Source: Bradyrhizobium sp. CCBAU 53421
Lineage (GTDB): Bacteria; Pseudomonadota; Alphaproteobacteria; Rhizobiales; Xanthobacteraceae
Length of the DNA: 64,000 bases
Direction of reading: 5' to 3'
Assembly: GCF_015291625.1 (NCBI RefSeq)
Contig: NZ_CP030047.1
Span: forward strand, 992,001-1,056,000
Each line of letters opens with the position of its first letter. The first letter of the stretch is position 1. Made by a program: the position numbers and the translations under genes. Under the pieces are notes generated by a model, which did not search any database, was not told the origin of the DNA, and saw nothing but the letters and a program-made list of their open reading frames with translations. Below are positions 47,855-59,576 of the stretch, piece by piece.

Positions 47855-47896
47855 CGGTGGGCCAAAACAGCCCATCGAATATGGGAAATTGCCCAT
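47855..47896. promoter_or_regulatory. Nested inverted repeats upstream of metF
   Basis: ATGGGAAATTGCCCAT (47881-47896) is a 16-bp near-palindrome (14 of 16 positions). CGGTGGGC/GCCCATCG (47855-47862 and 47870-47877) is a second, overlapping arrangement of the same GGGC/GCCC words. It lies about 70-110 bp before the metF start and is a candidate operator. The rest of the gap to 48174 is AT-rich around 47940-48010 with no convincing gene. Confidence 0.4.
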
Positions 47897-48174
47897 TGGT
47901 GCCTAATTTATGGTCAAAATCAACGATCGAGGATAAGCAGTGGGCTGTGCCAGCGATTGGTGAATAATTGAGCTATCATAATGAACTATAATGATAAAAC
48001 TAGATATTCTGCGGCCGGCCAGATGTCCACATCGACAGTGGGCTACGCGACATTTCAACGAATCTTCGTATTTCGTCCCAATGACTTGGATAGCCGGAGC
48101 GACTTTCCGGTGCGGGACTGGTCTGCGCGGCCGAGGTCTTTGTCGCTTCGTGACGCCACACTAGGTTGGCGGCC

Positions 48175-49191
48175 ATGATCCCGCTCTCCGTCCTCGACCT
48201 GTCCGTCGTCACCACAGGCACCAGGCCCGCCGTTGCGCTGCGTAACAGCATCGATTTGGCGCGCCATGTCGATGGTCTCGGCTACACGCGCTATTGGCTT
48301 GCCGAGCACCACAACCTTGCCTCGGTCGCGAGCCCTGCGCCCGATCTGATGATCGGGCAGATAGCGGCGGTGACGCAGCATATCCGCGTCGGCTCCGGCG
48401 GCGTGATGCTGCCGAACCACGCGCCGCTGGTGGTCGCCGAACGCTTCAAGATGCTGGAGGCGCTGTTTCCCGGCCGCATCGATCTTGGCCTCGGTCGTGC
48501 GCCCGGCACCGACGGCGCCACGGCCTACGCGCTGCGCAGCCGGCTCGATCGCCGCGAGGGCGACGACTTCCTCGAGCGGCTGCACGAGCTGACCTTGTGG
48601 GAGACGCGCGATTTCCCACCCGGCCATCCCTACAACAACGTTGTGGCGATGCCGGACGATTCGCCGCTACCGCCGATCTGGCTGCTCGGCTCGAGCGACT
48701 ATTCCGCCGAGCTGGCTGCGCAGGTCGGGATGGGCTTTGCGTTCGCGCATCATTTTGCCACTCACGACGCAATTGCGGCGATGACGAATTATCGCGCGCA
48801 TTTCAAGCCGTCGGGCTGGCGCGCGACGCCGCAGTCGATCCTGGCGGTCGCCGTCGTCACGGCCGAGACCGATGCGGAAGCCGAGCAGCTTGCGACATCG
48901 ATGGATCTCAATCGGCTGCGCCGCGATCGCGGCCAGTATCTGCCGCTGCCGAGCGTCGAGGAGGCCGAGGCCTATCCCTACACTGACGCCGAGCGCGCCT
49001 CGATCGCGCGCAACCGCGCGCGGCTCTTCGTCGGCAGTCCTGCAACCGTGATGGCGAAGCTGGAGCCGCTGATCGCGGCGACCCAGGCGGACGAGCTGAT
49101 GGTGATATCAGCGGTCTACGATCACGTGGCGCGGAAGAAGTCCTACAGCCTGCTTGCCGAGGCGTTCGGGCTGCAGAAGGCCGCCGCATAA
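48175..49191 (+). CDS. LLM-class flavin-dependent oxidoreductase
   Basis: A 338-residue luciferase-like monooxygenase. Family signs: [20 protein letters not shown], the [20 protein letters not shown] stretch with the flavin-binding His-His, [20 protein letters not shown] and [13 protein letters not shown]. It resembles the YhbW/LuxA-like subgroup; substrate unknown. ATG at 48175 is preferred over a TTG at 48166. It is convergent with pheA. Confidence 0.92.
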   Translation: MIPLSVLDLSVVTTGTRPAVALRNSIDLARHVDGLGYTRYWLAEHHNLASVASPAPDLMIGQIAAVTQHIRVGSGGVMLPNHAPLVVAERFKMLEALFPGRIDLGLGRAPGTDGATAYALRSRLDRREGDDFLERLHELTLWETRDFPPGHPYNNVVAMPDDSPLPPIWLLGSSDYSAELAAQVGMGFAFAHHFATHDAIAAMTNYRAHFKPSGWRATPQSILAVAVVTAETDAEAEQLATSMDLNRLRRDRGQYLPLPSVEEAEAYPYTDAERASIARNRARLFVGSPATVMAKLEPLIAATQADELMVISAVYDHVARKKSYSLLAEAFGLQKAAA

Positions 49192-49228
49192 CCATCGTCG
49201 TTCCGCCGAAAGACTGCGATCGCCTGAC

Positions 49229-50089
49229 TTAGGCCTGCGTCTCGCTGAAGGTCGCGCGGAACGGATGGCCGGGATAGACGCCGACGATGCGGAATTCGCG
49301 CGAGAAGAATTTCAATTCCTCCAGCGCAAAGGCCAGTCCACGGTCGTCGGGATGGCCGTCGACATCGGCATAGAATTGCGTGGCGAAGAAATTGCCGTCG
49401 ACCATGTAGCTTTCGAGCTTGGTCATGTTGACGCCGTTGGTGGCGAAGCCGCCGAGCGCTTTGTAGAGCGCGGCGGGCAGATTGCGCACCCGGAAAACAA
49501 AAGAGGTCACCAGCGGCCCCGAGCCCTGCGCGGCCCATTTGGCTTCGCGCGCCAGCACCACGAAGCGGGTGGTGTTGTGGGCCTCGTCCTCGATGTCCTC
49601 GGCGAGAATGTCGAGGCCATAGATATCGGCGGCGAGGCGCGAGGCGATCGCCGCCACGCTCTTGTCGCCGCGCTCCGAGATATCGCGGGCGCTGCCGGCG
49701 GTGTCGCCGGCGACGATCGGCCGGATGCCGAGCTTGCGGATGATGCGCCGGCACTGGCCGAGCGCGTGGACGTGGCTCTCCACGCTCTTGATGTCGGCGA
49801 GCTTGGTGCCCTTCACCGCCATCAATTGGTGGCGGATCGGCAAGAACCATTCGCCGACGATGAACAGGCCCGAGGCGGGCAGCAAATGATGGATGTCGGC
49901 GACGCGGCCGGCGACCGAATTCTCGATCGGGATCATGCCGAGATCGGCCTCGCCCGAGGAAATCGCGGCCAGCGCGTCCTCGAAGGTCGGGCACGGCATC
50001 GGCTCGGCGTCGGGATAGGCCTCGACGATCGCGATATGGGAATTGGCGCCAGGCTCGCCCTGGAACGCGATTTTCAGCTTCTTGGTCAT
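49229..50089 (-). CDS. pheA: Prephenate dehydratase
   Basis: Catalyses prephenate to phenylpyruvate in phenylalanine synthesis. 286 residues: catalytic domain with IAFQGEPGANSHIAIVEAYP, GMIPIENSVAGRVADIHHLL and DTAGSARDISERGD, including the conserved TAGSA-type loop; then a C-terminal ACT regulatory domain (LVTSFVFRVRNLPAALYKAL, and NMTKLESYMVDG). It is monofunctional, without a chorismate mutase part. ATG at 50089 has GGAAAG upstream. It follows kdsB by 33 bp. Confidence 0.95.
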   Translation of the reverse strand: MTKKLKIAFQGEPGANSHIAIVEAYPDAEPMPCPTFEDALAAISSGEADLGMIPIENSVAGRVADIHHLLPASGLFIVGEWFLPIRHQLMAVKGTKLADIKSVESHVHALGQCRRIIRKLGIRPIVAGDTAGSARDISERGDKSVAAIASRLAADIYGLDILAEDIEDEAHNTTRFVVLAREAKWAAQGSGPLVTSFVFRVRNLPAALYKALGGFATNGVNMTKLESYMVDGNFFATQFYADVDGHPDDRGLAFALEELKFFSREFRIVGVYPGHPFRATFSETQA

Positions 50090-50122
50090 GGGTTCTTTCC
50101 TGGCGGGCCTTTTAGCACCCAC

Positions 50123-50863
50123 TCAGTCTTTGGAAAGTATTCTGCGGGCGGTTTCGAGGTCGGCGGGGGTGTCGACGCCGCGGGGGACGGTGTCGACGAT
50201 GGTAATGTCGATCCGCATCCCGGCCTCCAGCGCGCGCAGCTGCTCGAGCTTCTCCTGCTGCTCGAGCGGCGAGGGCGGCAACGCTACGAACCGCTCCAGC
50301 GCGGCGCGGCGGTAGGCGTAGAGGCCGATATGGTGGTAGCGCGGTCCATCGCCATAGGGCGCGGTGGCGCGGGTGAAATACAGTGCACGCAACCGGTTGG
50401 GGCCGATCGGGGAGCCGACGGCCTTGACGACGCTGGGGGCCCGGTCCTCCTCCTCGGTGTGGATGCGTGAGGCCAGCGTCGAGATATCGACGGCGGCATC
50501 AGCCAGCGGCGGCATCACGCTGCGGATCGTCTCGGGGGTGATGGTCGGGAAATCGCCCTGCAGGTTGACCACGATCTCGGCCGCGCCGTCCGGGTCGAGG
50601 ATGGTCATCGCTTCATGGATCCGGTCTGAGCCGGACGGATGGTCCGGGCGGGTCATCACCACCTCGCCGCCGGCAGCCTTCACGACGTCGGCGATCTCGG
50701 CCGTGTCGGTCGCGACCGCGACCCGGCCGATCCCGGCCGCCTCGGCCCGCCGCAGCACATGGACGATCATAGGCCGGCCAGCGATATCGAGCAGCGGTTT
50801 GCCGGGGAGGCGCGTGGCGGCCATGCGGGCCGGAATCAGCACCAAGGTGCGCGGGTCGGTCAT
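50123..50863 (-). CDS. kdsB: 3-deoxy-manno-octulosonate cytidylyltransferase
   Basis: Activates Kdo with CTP for lipid A-core synthesis. 246 residues with the Rossmann-like nucleotide site [56 protein letters not shown] and a C-terminal [15 protein letters not shown]. Full length, cytosolic. It is upstream of pheA, a pairing common in this group, and divergent from cycM. Confidence 0.96.
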   Translation of the reverse strand: MTDPRTLVLIPARMAATRLPGKPLLDIAGRPMIVHVLRRAEAAGIGRVAVATDTAEIADVVKAAGGEVVMTRPDHPSGSDRIHEAMTILDPDGAAEIVVNLQGDFPTITPETIRSVMPPLADAAVDISTLASRIHTEEEDRAPSVVKAVGSPIGPNRLRALYFTRATAPYGDGPRYHHIGLYAYRRAALERFVALPPSPLEQQEKLEQLRALEAGMRIDITIVDTVPRGVDTPADLETARRILSKD

Positions 50864-51063
50864 ACGTGTCGGGGCCCGTCCGGCCTGCGGAAATTGCCGG
50901 GGAGGAGGTTGAATTCGGCGCGTTTATACGGGTTGCCAGAGCGCGGGCAAACCGATATCTCAACCCTGCTTGGGGCGGTGCGATAAGGCCGATTCCCAGG
51001 TCTTTCCCCGCGGCCGTATTCCCGGCCTGAAGTCGACATTCAAGGCCCGGAGCCTGACCCAAA

Positions 51064-51612
51064 ATGGACTCCTTCGAACTCAACAAAATCCTCGGTGCGG
51101 TTCTCGGCACCTGCATCGTCGTCCTGGTGATGAGCTTTGCCGCCAGCGCGAAATTCGCGCCGAAGCTGCCGGAGAAGCCGGGTTTTGAGATCGCGGTGAA
51201 GGAAGAGTCCCATGGTGGTGGCGGCGAGGCCGCTGCGGCCGCCTCCGAGCCGATCGAGAAGCTGCTGCAGACCGCCTCGGTCGAGAAGGGCGCGGCGGCC
51301 GCCAAGAAGTGCCAGGCCTGCCATACATTCGAGAAGGGCGGCCCCAACCGCGTCGGTCCGAACCTCTACGGTGTCGTCGGCGAGAAGAAGGGCGAGGGCC
51401 GCGGCTTCAATTTCTCGGCTGCGATGAAGGGCAAGGGCGGCGACTGGTCGTTCGACGACCTCAACAAGTTCCTGACCAACCCGAAGGGCTTCATCCCCGG
51501 CACCGCGATGGGCTTCGCCGGCGTGCCGAAGGACAGCGAGCGCGCCGACATCATCGCCTATCTGAATTCGAACTCGGAGCATCCGGCTCCGCTCCCGACC
51601 GCTTCGAAGTAA
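51064..51612 (+). CDS. cycM: Membrane-anchored cytochrome c CycM
   Basis: A 182-residue cytochrome c with an uncleaved N-terminal anchor (ILGAVLGTCIVVLVMSFAAS), an Ala/Gly-rich linker, and a class I haem domain. The haem motif is KKCQACHTFEKGG; the axial Met is in IPGTAMGFAGV. CycM of Bradyrhizobium carries electrons from the bc1 complex to aa3 oxidase, matching the coxBAC operon here. Single gene with a strong terminator. Confidence 0.95.
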   Translation: MDSFELNKILGAVLGTCIVVLVMSFAASAKFAPKLPEKPGFEIAVKEESHGGGGEAAAAASEPIEKLLQTASVEKGAAAAKKCQACHTFEKGGPNRVGPNLYGVVGEKKGEGRGFNFSAAMKGKGGDWSFDDLNKFLTNPKGFIPGTAMGFAGVPKDSERADIIAYLNSNSEHPAPLPTASK

Positions 51613-51640
51613 CGAATTGCTTCGCGCAAGCATGCGGATG

Positions 51641-51668
51641 AAACGGCCAGGCAATGCCTGGCCGTTTT
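51641..51668 (+). terminator. Terminator after cycM
   Basis: AAACGGCCAGG pairs with CCTGGCCGTTT around CAATG, followed by TTTT. The fully paired arms extend to 13 bp. Confidence 0.85.
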
Positions 51669-51839
51669 CGCATGAGGAATCCCTTGGGGAATCCGCTGTC
51701 GCGGGGTTGTTATCGGGACGTTTCGCCGCACCGATATTGTTCCCGGGCCAATATCATGAGGAAAAAGCAACGTAATTTGTCGAACCGTTGCCTTATATTG
51801 GGTCCCATGTAACCGGGGCCGCAAGCAGGAAGAGCGAAT

Positions 51840-53744
51840 TTGGCGATCACCCGACGACACCTCCTTCAAGGCAGCGCACTGGCGACTCTCGCTCCGGCGC
51901 TCGGACTGAACTCCAGCCTGTCGGCGATCACGCCGGCACTCGCCGACGACGCCCCGAACGGGCTGAAATGGCGCCACGGCCTCTCCACCTACGGCGAAAT
52001 CAAGTACCCGGCCGACTTCAAGCGCTACGATTACGTCAAGCCGGACGCGCCGAAGGGCGGCGTGGTGCGACTGTTCCAGCCCGGCACCTATGACAGCTTC
52101 AACCTGGTCGTTGCGGGATTGAAGGGCACGGTCGCCGCCGCAGTCGCCCGCATCTACGACTCGCTGATGGAAGCTTCGCTCGACGAGCCCGATACTTATT
52201 ACGGCGAACTCGCCGAGGCTGCGGCCTTTCCGGACGATTTCTCCTACGTGATCTACCGCCTCCGGCCGGGGTCGCGCTGGCACGACGGCAAGCCGGTGAC
52301 GCCGGAGGACGTGATCTTCTCCTTCGAGGCGCTGAAGGCGAACAGCCCGATGTTCAGCGCCTATTACCGGCATATTGCAAAGGCCGAGAAGATCGGCGAT
52401 CGCGACGTCAAATTCACCTTCGACAGCCCGGGCAACCGCGAGCTGCCGATGATCACCGGCCAGCTCATCATCCTGCCCAAGCATTGGTGGGAGGGCACCG
52501 ACGCGCAGGGCAAGAAGCGTGACATCACGGCGAGCACGCTGGAGCCGCCGCTCGGGTCGGGTCCTTACAAGATCAAGGAGTTCGTCGCCGGACGGTCGGT
52601 GGTGCTCGAGCGCGTCAAGGACTACTGGGGCAAGGACATTCCGATCGCGATCGGACAGAACAATTTCGACGAGCTGCGCTACGAGTATTTCCGCGACGAC
52701 ACCGTCGCGCGTGAGGCGCTGAAGGCCGACGGGTTCGATTGGTACAACGAGCGCAGCGCCAAGGAATGGGCGTCGGCCTACGACGTTCCGCCGGTGCGCG
52801 AGAACCGGCTGCTCAAGGAGCTCTTCACCGTCCGCAATCAGGGCCGGATGCAGGGTTGGGTGTTCAACCTGAGGCGCCCGAAATTCGCCGACCCGCGGCT
52901 GCGCCGGGCCTTCAACTACGCGTTCGATTTCGAAGAGATGAACCGCGTGCTCTCGACCGGCGAGTACCATCGCGATTCAAGCTATTTCGACGGCATCCCC
53001 GATCTGATGGCGACCGGCCTGCCGGAAGGCAAGGAGCTCGAGCTGCTGGAGACGGTGCGCGACAAGGTGCCGCCGGAAGTCTTCACGACGCCATACAAGG
53101 ATCCGGTCGGCGGCACGCCGGAAAACGTGCGCGCCAATCTGCGCGAGGCGACGCGGCTGTTGAAGGAAGCCGGATTCGAGATCCGCGACCGCAAGCTGGT
53201 CGATTCCTCGGGCCAGCCGTTTACGGTCGAGATCCTCGGCAACAGCGGCGATTCCGGCATGGAGCGGATCACCCTGTTCTACAAGCCGAGCCTGGAGCGC
53301 CTCGGCATCACCGTCAATCTGCGCGCCGTCGACACCGTGCAGTACCAAAACCGGGTGCGCGATTTCGATTTCGAGATGGTCACCCAGGTGTGGGGACAGT
53401 CGATTTCGCCCGGCAACGAACAGCGCGACAATTTCGGTTCGCAGGCTGCCGACCGGCCGGGTTCGAACAACCTCCCGGGCATCAAGAATCCGGCCGTCGA
53501 TGCCATCATCGAGCGCATCATCTTTGCCAACAGCCGCGCCGATCAGGTCGCCGCCGCCAAGGCGCTGGACCGGGTCTTGCTCTGGAACTTCTATTGCGTT
53601 CCACACTTCAACTACGACAAGCAGCGCTACATCTATTGGGATCGCTTCAGCCATCCCGATCCGCTGCCGAAATACGCGGTTTCAGGATTCCCAAATCTTT
53701 GGTGGTACGACGCCGACAAGGCGGCCAAGCTCAAGCGTTCATAA
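51840..53744 (+). CDS. Peptide ABC importer substrate-binding protein 1 (YejA-like)
   Basis: A 634-residue family-5 binding protein. The N-terminus has a twin-arginine signal (MAITRRHLLQGSALATLAP), predicting Tat export and cleavage near ALA-DD. Conserved parts: LKWRHGLSTYGEIKYPADFK, RLRPGSRWHDGKPVTPEDV and RRPKFADPRLRRAFNYAFDF. YejA proteins bind oligopeptides (including microcin C-like ones). The start is TTG at 51840, with AGGAAGAG upstream. It heads an operon with a second binding protein and the Yej permeases and ATPase. Confidence 0.92.
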   Translation: MAITRRHLLQGSALATLAPALGLNSSLSAITPALADDAPNGLKWRHGLSTYGEIKYPADFKRYDYVKPDAPKGGVVRLFQPGTYDSFNLVVAGLKGTVAAAVARIYDSLMEASLDEPDTYYGELAEAAAFPDDFSYVIYRLRPGSRWHDGKPVTPEDVIFSFEALKANSPMFSAYYRHIAKAEKIGDRDVKFTFDSPGNRELPMITGQLIILPKHWWEGTDAQGKKRDITASTLEPPLGSGPYKIKEFVAGRSVVLERVKDYWGKDIPIAIGQNNFDELRYEYFRDDTVAREALKADGFDWYNERSAKEWASAYDVPPVRENRLLKELFTVRNQGRMQGWVFNLRRPKFADPRLRRAFNYAFDFEEMNRVLSTGEYHRDSSYFDGIPDLMATGLPEGKELELLETVRDKVPPEVFTTPYKDPVGGTPENVRANLREATRLLKEAGFEIRDRKLVDSSGQPFTVEILGNSGDSGMERITLFYKPSLERLGITVNLRAVDTVQYQNRVRDFDFEMVTQVWGQSISPGNEQRDNFGSQAADRPGSNNLPGIKNPAVDAIIERIIFANSRADQVAAAKALDRVLLWNFYCVPHFNYDKQRYIYWDRFSHPDPLPKYAVSGFPNLWWYDADKAAKLKRS

Positions 53745-53761
53745 GATCGAAGGATTCGCGC

Positions 53762-55633
53762 ATGACGCACTTCTCCCGTCGGCACGCACTCGGTCTCGGC
53801 ATCGGTGCGTTGAGTGCTGCAGGCTTGCGTGTCGCACCGGCGGCGGCCGACAACGGAACCGAGATGCACGGCATGTCGGTGTTCGGCGACCTGAAATACC
53901 CGGCGGATTTCCAGCAATTCGACTACGTCAACGTGAAGGCGCCGAAGGGTGGTGCCTTCTCGGTCATTCCATGGGTGCGCGGCAATAATCAGTCCTACTA
54001 CACCTTCAACTCGCTGAATGCCTATGTGTTGAAGGGCGAGGGCGCGCAGGGCATGGACATGACCTTCGCGACGCTGATGTCGCGCGCCAATGACGAGCCC
54101 GATGCGATGTACGGCTTTGCCGCGAAGTCGGTGCAGATTTCGCCGGACAAGCGGGTCTACCGTTTCAACATCCGTCCCGAGGCGCGCTTCCATGACGGCA
54201 CGAAGCTGACCGCGCAGGACGTGGCCTTTTCACTGAGTACGCTGAAGGAAAAGGGCCACCCGTTGATCCAGGTGCAGCTCCGCGACTTCGTCAAGGCCGA
54301 GGCGACGGATGATGCGACCGTGGTCGTGACCTTCGCGCCCGACCGGGCGCGCGATGTGCCGCTCTACGTTGCCGGCCTGCCGATCTTCTCCAAGGCCTAT
54401 TACGCGACGCGATCGTTCGAGGAATCGACGCTCGATACGCCGCTCGGCTCGGGGCCGTACAAGGTCGGCCGGTTCGAGGTCAACCGCTATGTCGAGTTCG
54501 ACCGCGTCAAGGATTGGTGGGGTGCCGACCTTCCGGTCAATCGCGGCAGCTATAATTTCGACACCGTGCGCTATGAATTCTACCGCGATCGCGACGTTGC
54601 GTTCGAGGGCTTCACCTCGAAGAGCTATCTGTTCCGGGAGGAATTCACCGCACGGGTCTGGGCGACGCGCTACGATTTTCCCGCGGTGAAGGACGGCCGC
54701 GTCAAGCGCGAGACGCTGCCCGACGACACGCCGTCGGGCGCACAGGGCTGGTTCATCAACACCCGCCGCGACAAGTTCAAGGACCCGCGGGTGCGCGAGG
54801 CGCTGATCAACGCCTTCGATTTCGAGTGGACCAACAAGACCATCATGTACGACGCCTATGCCCGAACGGTGTCGCCGTTCCAGAACTCGGACATGGTGGC
54901 GGAAGGGCCGCCCTCGCCCGAGGAACTCGCGCTGCTCGAACCGTTCCGCGGCCAGGTGCCCGACGAGGTGTTCGGCCTGCCGTTCGTGCCGCCGAGGTCC
55001 GACGGCTCCGGGCAGGATCGCGCGCTGCTGCGCAAGGCGGTGCAGTTGCTCAACGAGGCCGGCTGTGTCGTCAAGGACGGCAAGCGCCTGCTGCCGAACG
55101 GCGAGCCGCTCACCATCGAATTTCTCAACGACGAGCCCTCGCTGCAACCGCATCATGGGCCCTACATCAAGAATCTCGGTACGCTCGGCATCGAGGCGAC
55201 GTTCCGCCTGGTCGACGCCGTGCAGCGCCGCGCGCGGGTGGAAGATTTCGACTTCGACATGACCATGGAGCGCTTCAGCTTCTCGGCGACGCCCGGCGAC
55301 AGCATGCGGCCGTTCTTCTCCTCGCAGGCGGCGAAGACCAAGGGCTCCTACAACCTCGCCGGCATTGCCAGTCCCGCGATCGACGTGCTGATCGAGAAGA
55401 TCATCGGCGCCAACAGCCGCCATGACCTGACCGTCGCCTGCCGCGCCTTCGACCGCGTGTTTCGCGCCGGCCGTTACTGGGTGCCGCAATGGTACCGCAA
55501 CACGCATCCGATCGCCTATTGGGATCAGTTCGGCCATACCGAGAAGCTCGCGAAATACACCCAGGGCGTCGGTGCGCCGGAGAATTGGTGGTACGATGCG
55601 GCGAAGGCCGCGAAGCTCGAGCAGGCGAAGTAG
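53762..55633 (+). CDS. Peptide ABC importer substrate-binding protein 2 (YejA-like)
   Basis: A 623-residue family-5 binding protein, paralogous to the one before it. The Tat signal is MTHFSRRHALGLGIGALSAA. Shared signatures are FGDLKYPADFQQFDYVNVKA, FRLV-like C-terminal motifs and FNINTRRDKFKDP-type segments, but identity to its neighbour looks modest. ATG at 53762 has AAGGA eight bases upstream, inside the longer frame. It probably gives the shared permease a different substrate range. Confidence 0.92.
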   Translation: MTHFSRRHALGLGIGALSAAGLRVAPAAADNGTEMHGMSVFGDLKYPADFQQFDYVNVKAPKGGAFSVIPWVRGNNQSYYTFNSLNAYVLKGEGAQGMDMTFATLMSRANDEPDAMYGFAAKSVQISPDKRVYRFNIRPEARFHDGTKLTAQDVAFSLSTLKEKGHPLIQVQLRDFVKAEATDDATVVVTFAPDRARDVPLYVAGLPIFSKAYYATRSFEESTLDTPLGSGPYKVGRFEVNRYVEFDRVKDWWGADLPVNRGSYNFDTVRYEFYRDRDVAFEGFTSKSYLFREEFTARVWATRYDFPAVKDGRVKRETLPDDTPSGAQGWFINTRRDKFKDPRVREALINAFDFEWTNKTIMYDAYARTVSPFQNSDMVAEGPPSPEELALLEPFRGQVPDEVFGLPFVPPRSDGSGQDRALLRKAVQLLNEAGCVVKDGKRLLPNGEPLTIEFLNDEPSLQPHHGPYIKNLGTLGIEATFRLVDAVQRRARVEDFDFDMTMERFSFSATPGDSMRPFFSSQAAKTKGSYNLAGIASPAIDVLIEKIIGANSRHDLTVACRAFDRVFRAGRYWVPQWYRNTHPIAYWDQFGHTEKLAKYTQGVGAPENWWYDAAKAAKLEQAK

Positions 55634-55636
55634 CCG

Positions 55637-56746
55637 ATGAGCGCCTATATCGCCCGACGTATCTTTCTGATGCTGCCGACGCTGCTCGGCATCCTGTTCG
55701 TCTCCTTCGTGGTCGTGCAGTTCGCTCCCGGCGGACCGGTCGAGCGCGTCATCGCGCAGATCAACGGCGCCGACACCGGCGGCACCTCGCGCGTCTCGGG
55801 CGGCGGCGGCGATTTCGGCGCGCAGCGCGGCCAGGGCGCGGGTGCCGGCGCGGCCATCAATTCGAAATACCGCGGCGCGCAAGGGCTTGATCCTGACTTC
55901 ATCAAGAAGCTCGAGGTACAGTTCGGCTTCGACAAGCCGGCACCCGAGCGGTTCGCGTTGATGGTGTGGAATTTCGCGCGGTTCGATTTCGGCACCAGCT
56001 ATTTCCGCAGCGTGAGCGTGATCCAGCTCATCAAGGAAAAGCTCCCGGTCTCGATGTCGCTCGGCATCTGGATGACGCTGCTGACCTATCTGATCTCGAT
56101 TCCACTCGGTATCCGCAAGGCGGTGAAGGATGGTTCGCGGTTCGACACCTGGACCTCGGCCGTGATCATTATCGGCTTTGCGATCCCGGGATTCCTGTTC
56201 GCGATCCTGTTGATCGTGCTGTTCGCCGGCGGCTCGTTCCTCAACATCTTCCCGCTGCGCGGCCTGACCTCGGACGGCTGGTCGCAATTCCCCTGGTACT
56301 GGAAGATCATCGACTATTTCTGGCACCTGACGCTGCCGCTGGTCTCGATGGCGCTCGGCGCCTTCGCCACCATGACGCTGCTCACCAAGAACTCGTTCCT
56401 CGACGAGATCCGCAAGCAATATGTGATGACCGCGCGAGCCAAGGGCTGCAGCGAGCGCCAAGTGCTGTACGGCCACGTCTTCCGCAACGCGATGCTGATC
56501 GTGATCGCGGGCTTCCCGGGCGCGTTCATCCACGCGTTCTTCTCGGGCTCGCTGCTGATCGAGACCATCTTCTCGCTCGACGGGCTCGGCTTGCTCGGCT
56601 TCGAGAGCGTCCTGAACCGCGACTATCCGGTGGTGTTCGGAACGCTGTTCATCTTCTCGCTGGTCGGACTGGTGGTCAATCTGATCTCCGATCTCGCCTA
56701 TATGTGGATCGATCCCCGGATCGACTTTGAGGCGCGGGAGGTCTGA
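55637..56746 (+). CDS. yejB: Peptide ABC importer permease YejB
   Basis: A 369-residue inner-membrane permease with about six helices. It starts MSAYIARRIFLMLPTLLGIL, has the DppB-like INGADTGG and a Gly/Ala-rich extra loop (about 45-80), and the EAA motif TARAKGCSERQVLYGHVFRN for coupling to the ATPase. It starts 3 bp after the second binding protein and shares the bases TGATG with yejE. Confidence 0.95.
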   Translation: MSAYIARRIFLMLPTLLGILFVSFVVVQFAPGGPVERVIAQINGADTGGTSRVSGGGGDFGAQRGQGAGAGAAINSKYRGAQGLDPDFIKKLEVQFGFDKPAPERFALMVWNFARFDFGTSYFRSVSVIQLIKEKLPVSMSLGIWMTLLTYLISIPLGIRKAVKDGSRFDTWTSAVIIIGFAIPGFLFAILLIVLFAGGSFLNIFPLRGLTSDGWSQFPWYWKIIDYFWHLTLPLVSMALGAFATMTLLTKNSFLDEIRKQYVMTARAKGCSERQVLYGHVFRNAMLIVIAGFPGAFIHAFFSGSLLIETIFSLDGLGLLGFESVLNRDYPVVFGTLFIFSLVGLVVNLISDLAYMWIDPRIDFEAREV

Positions 56747-57930
56747 TGACGCTGCTCGCACCCCAGCCGGTCGAAAGTTCGACGCAATCGCCGCTCGGCG
56801 AGGCCGTGCCCGCCACGCGCCACGGCTTTTCGCCGTCGCCGTTGAACAAGCGACGCTGGCAGAACTTCAAGGCGAACCGCCGCGGCTACTGGTCGTTCTG
56901 GATCTTCCTCGCGCTGTTCGTGCTGTCGCTGTTCGCCAATTTCATCGCCAACGACAAGCCGCTGATGGTCAAATATGACGGCCGGCTCTACTGGCCGGTG
57001 ATGTTCACCTACGCGGAGACCACCTTCGGCGGCGACTTCGAGACCGCGGCCGACTATCGCGATCCCTATCTGCAGAAGCAGATCGCCGCCAAGGGCGGCA
57101 GCATGATCTGGCCGCCGATCCGCTATTCCTACGACAGCCGCAACCTCGACCCGCCGACGGCGGTGCCGTCGAAGCCGACCTGGCTCCTGACCGAAAAGCA
57201 GTGCGCGGATGTCGTGAAGCGCAAGGGGCTGACCGGTTGCCGCGACCTCGAATACAACTGGCTCGGCACCGATGATCAGGGCCGCGACGTCGTGGCGCGG
57301 CTGATCTACGGCTTCCGCATCTCGGTCTTGTTCGGCCTGACGCTGACCATCCTGTCCTCGATCATCGGCATCGCCGCGGGCGGCGTGCAGGGCTATTTCG
57401 GCGGCTGGATCGATCTCGGCTTCCAGCGATTCATCGAGATCTGGACCGCGATCCCCTCGCTCTATCTGCTGTTGATCATCTCGGCGGTGCTGCCGCCGGG
57501 CTTCTTCATCCTGCTCGGCATCCTCCTGCTGTTCTCCTGGGTCTCGCTGGTCGGCCTGGTGCGTGCCGAATTCCTGCGCGGCCGTAACTTCGAATACATC
57601 CAGGCGGCACGCGCGCTCGGCGTCTCCAACGGCAAGATCATGTTCCGCCATCTGCTGCCGAACGCGATGGTCGCGACCATGACGTTCCTGCCCTTCATCG
57701 TCTCGTCCTCGGTGATGACGCTGACGGCGCTGGATTTCCTCGGCTTCGGCCTGCCGCCCGGTTCGCCTTCGCTCGGCGAATTGCTGTCGCAGGGCAAGGC
57801 CAATGTGCAGGCGCCGTGGCTCGGCCTCACCGGCTTCTTCTCGGTCGCGATCATGCTGTCGCTTTTGATCTTCATTGGCGAAGCCGCGCGCGACGCCTTC
57901 GATCCGCGCAAGACATTCGCGAAGGGCTGA
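56746..57930 (+). CDS. yejE: Peptide ABC importer permease YejE
   Basis: A 394-residue permease, the partner of YejB. A 45-residue cytoplasmic N-terminus precedes the first helix; a long periplasmic stretch includes FGGDFETAADYRDP and LGTDDQGRDVVARLIYGFRI, and the EAA loop is QAARALGVSNGKIMFRHLLP. Six helices fit the DppC type. It begins inside the yejB stop (TGATG) and is followed 3 bp later by the ATPase. Confidence 0.95.
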   Translation: MTLLAPQPVESSTQSPLGEAVPATRHGFSPSPLNKRRWQNFKANRRGYWSFWIFLALFVLSLFANFIANDKPLMVKYDGRLYWPVMFTYAETTFGGDFETAADYRDPYLQKQIAAKGGSMIWPPIRYSYDSRNLDPPTAVPSKPTWLLTEKQCADVVKRKGLTGCRDLEYNWLGTDDQGRDVVARLIYGFRISVLFGLTLTILSSIIGIAAGGVQGYFGGWIDLGFQRFIEIWTAIPSLYLLLIISAVLPPGFFILLGILLLFSWVSLVGLVRAEFLRGRNFEYIQAARALGVSNGKIMFRHLLPNAMVATMTFLPFIVSSSVMTLTALDFLGFGLPPGSPSLGELLSQGKANVQAPWLGLTGFFSVAIMLSLLIFIGEAARDAFDPRKTFAKG

Positions 57931-57933
57931 CGC

Positions 57934-59559
<1,626 letters not shown>

Positions 59560-59576
59560 CCACCCTTCTCGTTCCA

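Noticed and set aside
47784..48174. A riboswitch (SAM or cobalamin) ahead of metF-metH
   Set aside because: No B12-box or SAM-II-like core was recognised; only short palindromes are visible. A covariance-model search would decide.
47981..48178. A 65-codon plus-strand frame upstream of the monooxygenase
   Set aside because: No ribosome site or similarity, and it overlaps the monooxygenase start.
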